Positions 62,934-64,000 of a stretch of DNA of 64,000 bases are shown piece by piece. The position numbers and the translations under genes are program-made. Positions within the stretch are counted from its first letter, which is position 1; the number at the start of each line of letters is the position of its first letter. The notes under the pieces are model-generated. The model ran no database searches and was not told where the DNA came from. It saw only the letters and a program-made list of their open reading frames with translations. The stretch lies in contig NZ_JANADR010000001.1 of the NCBI RefSeq assembly GCF_024199925.1, positions 8,311,501 through 8,375,500 of the forward strand. The letters run 5' to 3'. This DNA is from Bradyrhizobium sp. CCGUVB1N3 (lineage in GTDB: Bacteria > Pseudomonadota > Alphaproteobacteria > Rhizobiales > Xanthobacteraceae).

Positions 62934-63809
62934 ATGAAGCCGGCCGACATCCTCATCGCCGTCATGGTGGCGATCGTCTGGGGACTTGCCTTCGTGGCGA
63001 GCCGGCTGGCGCTCGACGAATTGTCACCGGAGCTGATGACGGCGCTGCGCTTTTCGATTGCCGCGGTGCCCTGTCTGTTCATCCGCAAGCCAAAGATCGC
63101 CTGGCCGCTCCTGATCGCGATCAGCTTCACGCTGTTCCTCGGCCAGTTCCTGTCGCAGGCCTATGGCATCGCCCATGGCGTGCCGGTGGGACTCACGAGC
63201 GTCGTCGTGCAGAGCCAGGCGCTGTTCACCATCGGCTTCGCCGTGCTTGCCTTCGGCGAGCGGCCTGCTCCGGTGCAGACGCTCGGCATTGCCGTTGCCG
63301 CGGTCGGCCTTCTCTTGATCTGCGGCACCGTCGGCTATGATTTCAGCGTCGGCGCCTTTGCGGTGCTGATGATCTCGCCGATCTCTTTCGCGATCGGCAA
63401 TCTCCTGCTGCGTGGCGCCCGCGGCGTGCCGATGTTCGACCTGTTCGCCTGGCTGTGCCTGACGTCGGCGGTGCCGCTGTTCGCGCTGGCGCTGATCGCC
63501 AATGGTCCCGCGCCGACCTGGCAAGCGCTGACGCAGATGTCGCTGACGTCAGCCCTCTGCATGCTGGCGCTCGGCGGCGTCTCGACCAGCATCGCCTATT
63601 GGCTGTGGGGCCGGCTGCTGCGTGACTATCCGGCTGCGCAGATCGTGCCGTTCGCGTTGCTGGTGCCCTTCGTCGGCTCGGCCGCCTCCAGCATCGTGTT
63701 CGGCGAGCGGTTCGGACCCTTGCGGTTCGCTGGCATGCTGACCGTGATCGGTGGTATCGCGGTGATGCTGCTGGCCAAGCGCCCGCAAGTCCTGCCTAAG
63801 ACAGCGTGA
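62934..63809 (+). CDS. EamA-family (DMT) exporter
   Basis: A 291-aa inner-membrane protein with ten helices in two EamA repeats (ILIAVMVAIVWGLAFVASRLA and AFAVLMISPISFAIGNLLL), like the RhaT/EamA group that exports amino acids and metabolites. The C-terminal VPFVGSAASSIVFGERFGPLRFAGMLTVIGG is typical. Nearby LysE-type exporter gene suggests metabolite-export functions. Confidence 0.9.
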   Translation: MKPADILIAVMVAIVWGLAFVASRLALDELSPELMTALRFSIAAVPCLFIRKPKIAWPLLIAISFTLFLGQFLSQAYGIAHGVPVGLTSVVVQSQALFTIGFAVLAFGERPAPVQTLGIAVAAVGLLLICGTVGYDFSVGAFAVLMISPISFAIGNLLLRGARGVPMFDLFAWLCLTSAVPLFALALIANGPAPTWQALTQMSLTSALCMLALGGVSTSIAYWLWGRLLRDYPAAQIVPFALLVPFVGSAASSIVFGERFGPLRFAGMLTVIGGIAVMLLAKRPQVLPKTA

Positions 63810-63816
63810 GGTGAAG

Positions 63817-64000
63817 ATGTCGCTCCTCTATGCCTTTATTGTCTTTGCGGTCGTGATGTACTTCACCCCCGGACCGAACAACATCATGCTGCTGTCGTCG
63901 GGCCTGACCTACGGCTTCCGCCGCACCATTCCGCACATCGCCGGAATCACCATCGGCTTTGCGTTCATGGTCGCAACCGTCGGCCTGGGGCTGGGGACGG
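63817..64000 (+). CDS. LysE/RhtB-family exporter, partial
   Basis: The first 61 residues of a LysE-type amino-acid exporter, cut by the window end. The sequence SLLYAFIVFAVVMYFTPGPNNIMLLSSGL contains the family signature TPGPNNIM. GAGGTGA lies just before ATG 63817, and the gene follows the EamA gene by 7 bp. Confidence 0.88.
   Translation, partial: MSLLYAFIVFAVVMYFTPGPNNIMLLSSGLTYGFRRTIPHIAGITIGFAFMVATVGLGLGT

Noticed and set aside
60467..63130. An 887-codon open frame on the minus strand opposite ilvB-ilvN-methyltransferase
   Set aside because: It lies opposite four clearly identified genes, its product is low-complexity Arg/His/Asp-rich, and it shows no domain; this is the usual high-G+C antisense artefact.

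Overview
The window reads as chromosomal DNA of a Bradyrhizobium-type alphaproteobacterium (Nitrobacteraceae). The reasons are the high G+C content, a circularly permuted two-piece tmRNA gene whose tag reads ANDNFAPVAQAA, several FixK/FNR-type boxes, an Irr-like iron box in front of feoAB, rhizobial three-hairpin intergenic repeats, and a gene order I recognise from that group (fumC next to DUF4169 and RHH genes; folA-hflK-hflC-DUF2065-degP; serB/miaA; ilvB-ilvN). The genus is an inference; no rRNA is present.

Layout. 0.2-5.4 kb: arylsulfatase, an ABC-type solute-binding protein and a membrane sensor-adenylate cyclase. 5.8-13.4 kb: a TetR regulator divergent from a cytochrome P450, a giant AsmA-type envelope protein, a DUF2336 protein and a small companion. 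13.5-20.5 kb: a membrane-anchored TAXI receptor, two small membrane proteins, a GNAT and a SnoaL-like gene, an LtaS/OpgB-like sulfatase and a CaCA cation antiporter; FixK-type boxes sit in two intergenic regions here. 20.9-31.1 kb: feoAB, RHH and DUF4169 genes, fumC, sspB, permuted ssrA, a split chromate transporter (two overlapping genes), tctB-tctA, and thyA.

31.2-51.3 kb is a genomic island inserted between thyA and the GNAT-folA pair. Its left end carries three overlapping tyrosine-recombinase genes, a small coiled-coil gene and a RecD2-like helicase. A minus-strand block follows (coiled-coil protein, three linked unknowns, a calcineurin-like phosphoesterase and a small Cys-containing protein). 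A divergent control region holds two TTCTTATATAAGA palindromes, then a small basic protein. The main cargo is a tightly coupled plus-strand operon: metallophosphoesterase, all-helical GASH-like protein, two TRAFAC-type GTPases and a GAP1-like protein. This matches a computationally predicted GTPase-centred conflict (defence) system with a phosphoesterase as likely effector. It is followed by an HNH nuclease-like protein carrying five exact-period (43-residue) DnaJ-type zinc modules, which I do not know as a described architecture.

51.3-64 kb returns to core genome: GNAT, folA, hflK, hflC, DUF2065, a Do-type periplasmic protease, serB, miaA, then an ilv operon (leader peptide and attenuator, ilvB, a threonine-dehydratase-like gene, ilvN), a methyltransferase, an EamA exporter and the start of a LysE-family exporter.

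The best candidate for a little-described system is 43.4-51.2 kb: the GTPase operon together with the HNH/zinc-module protein, carried by a three-recombinase element.
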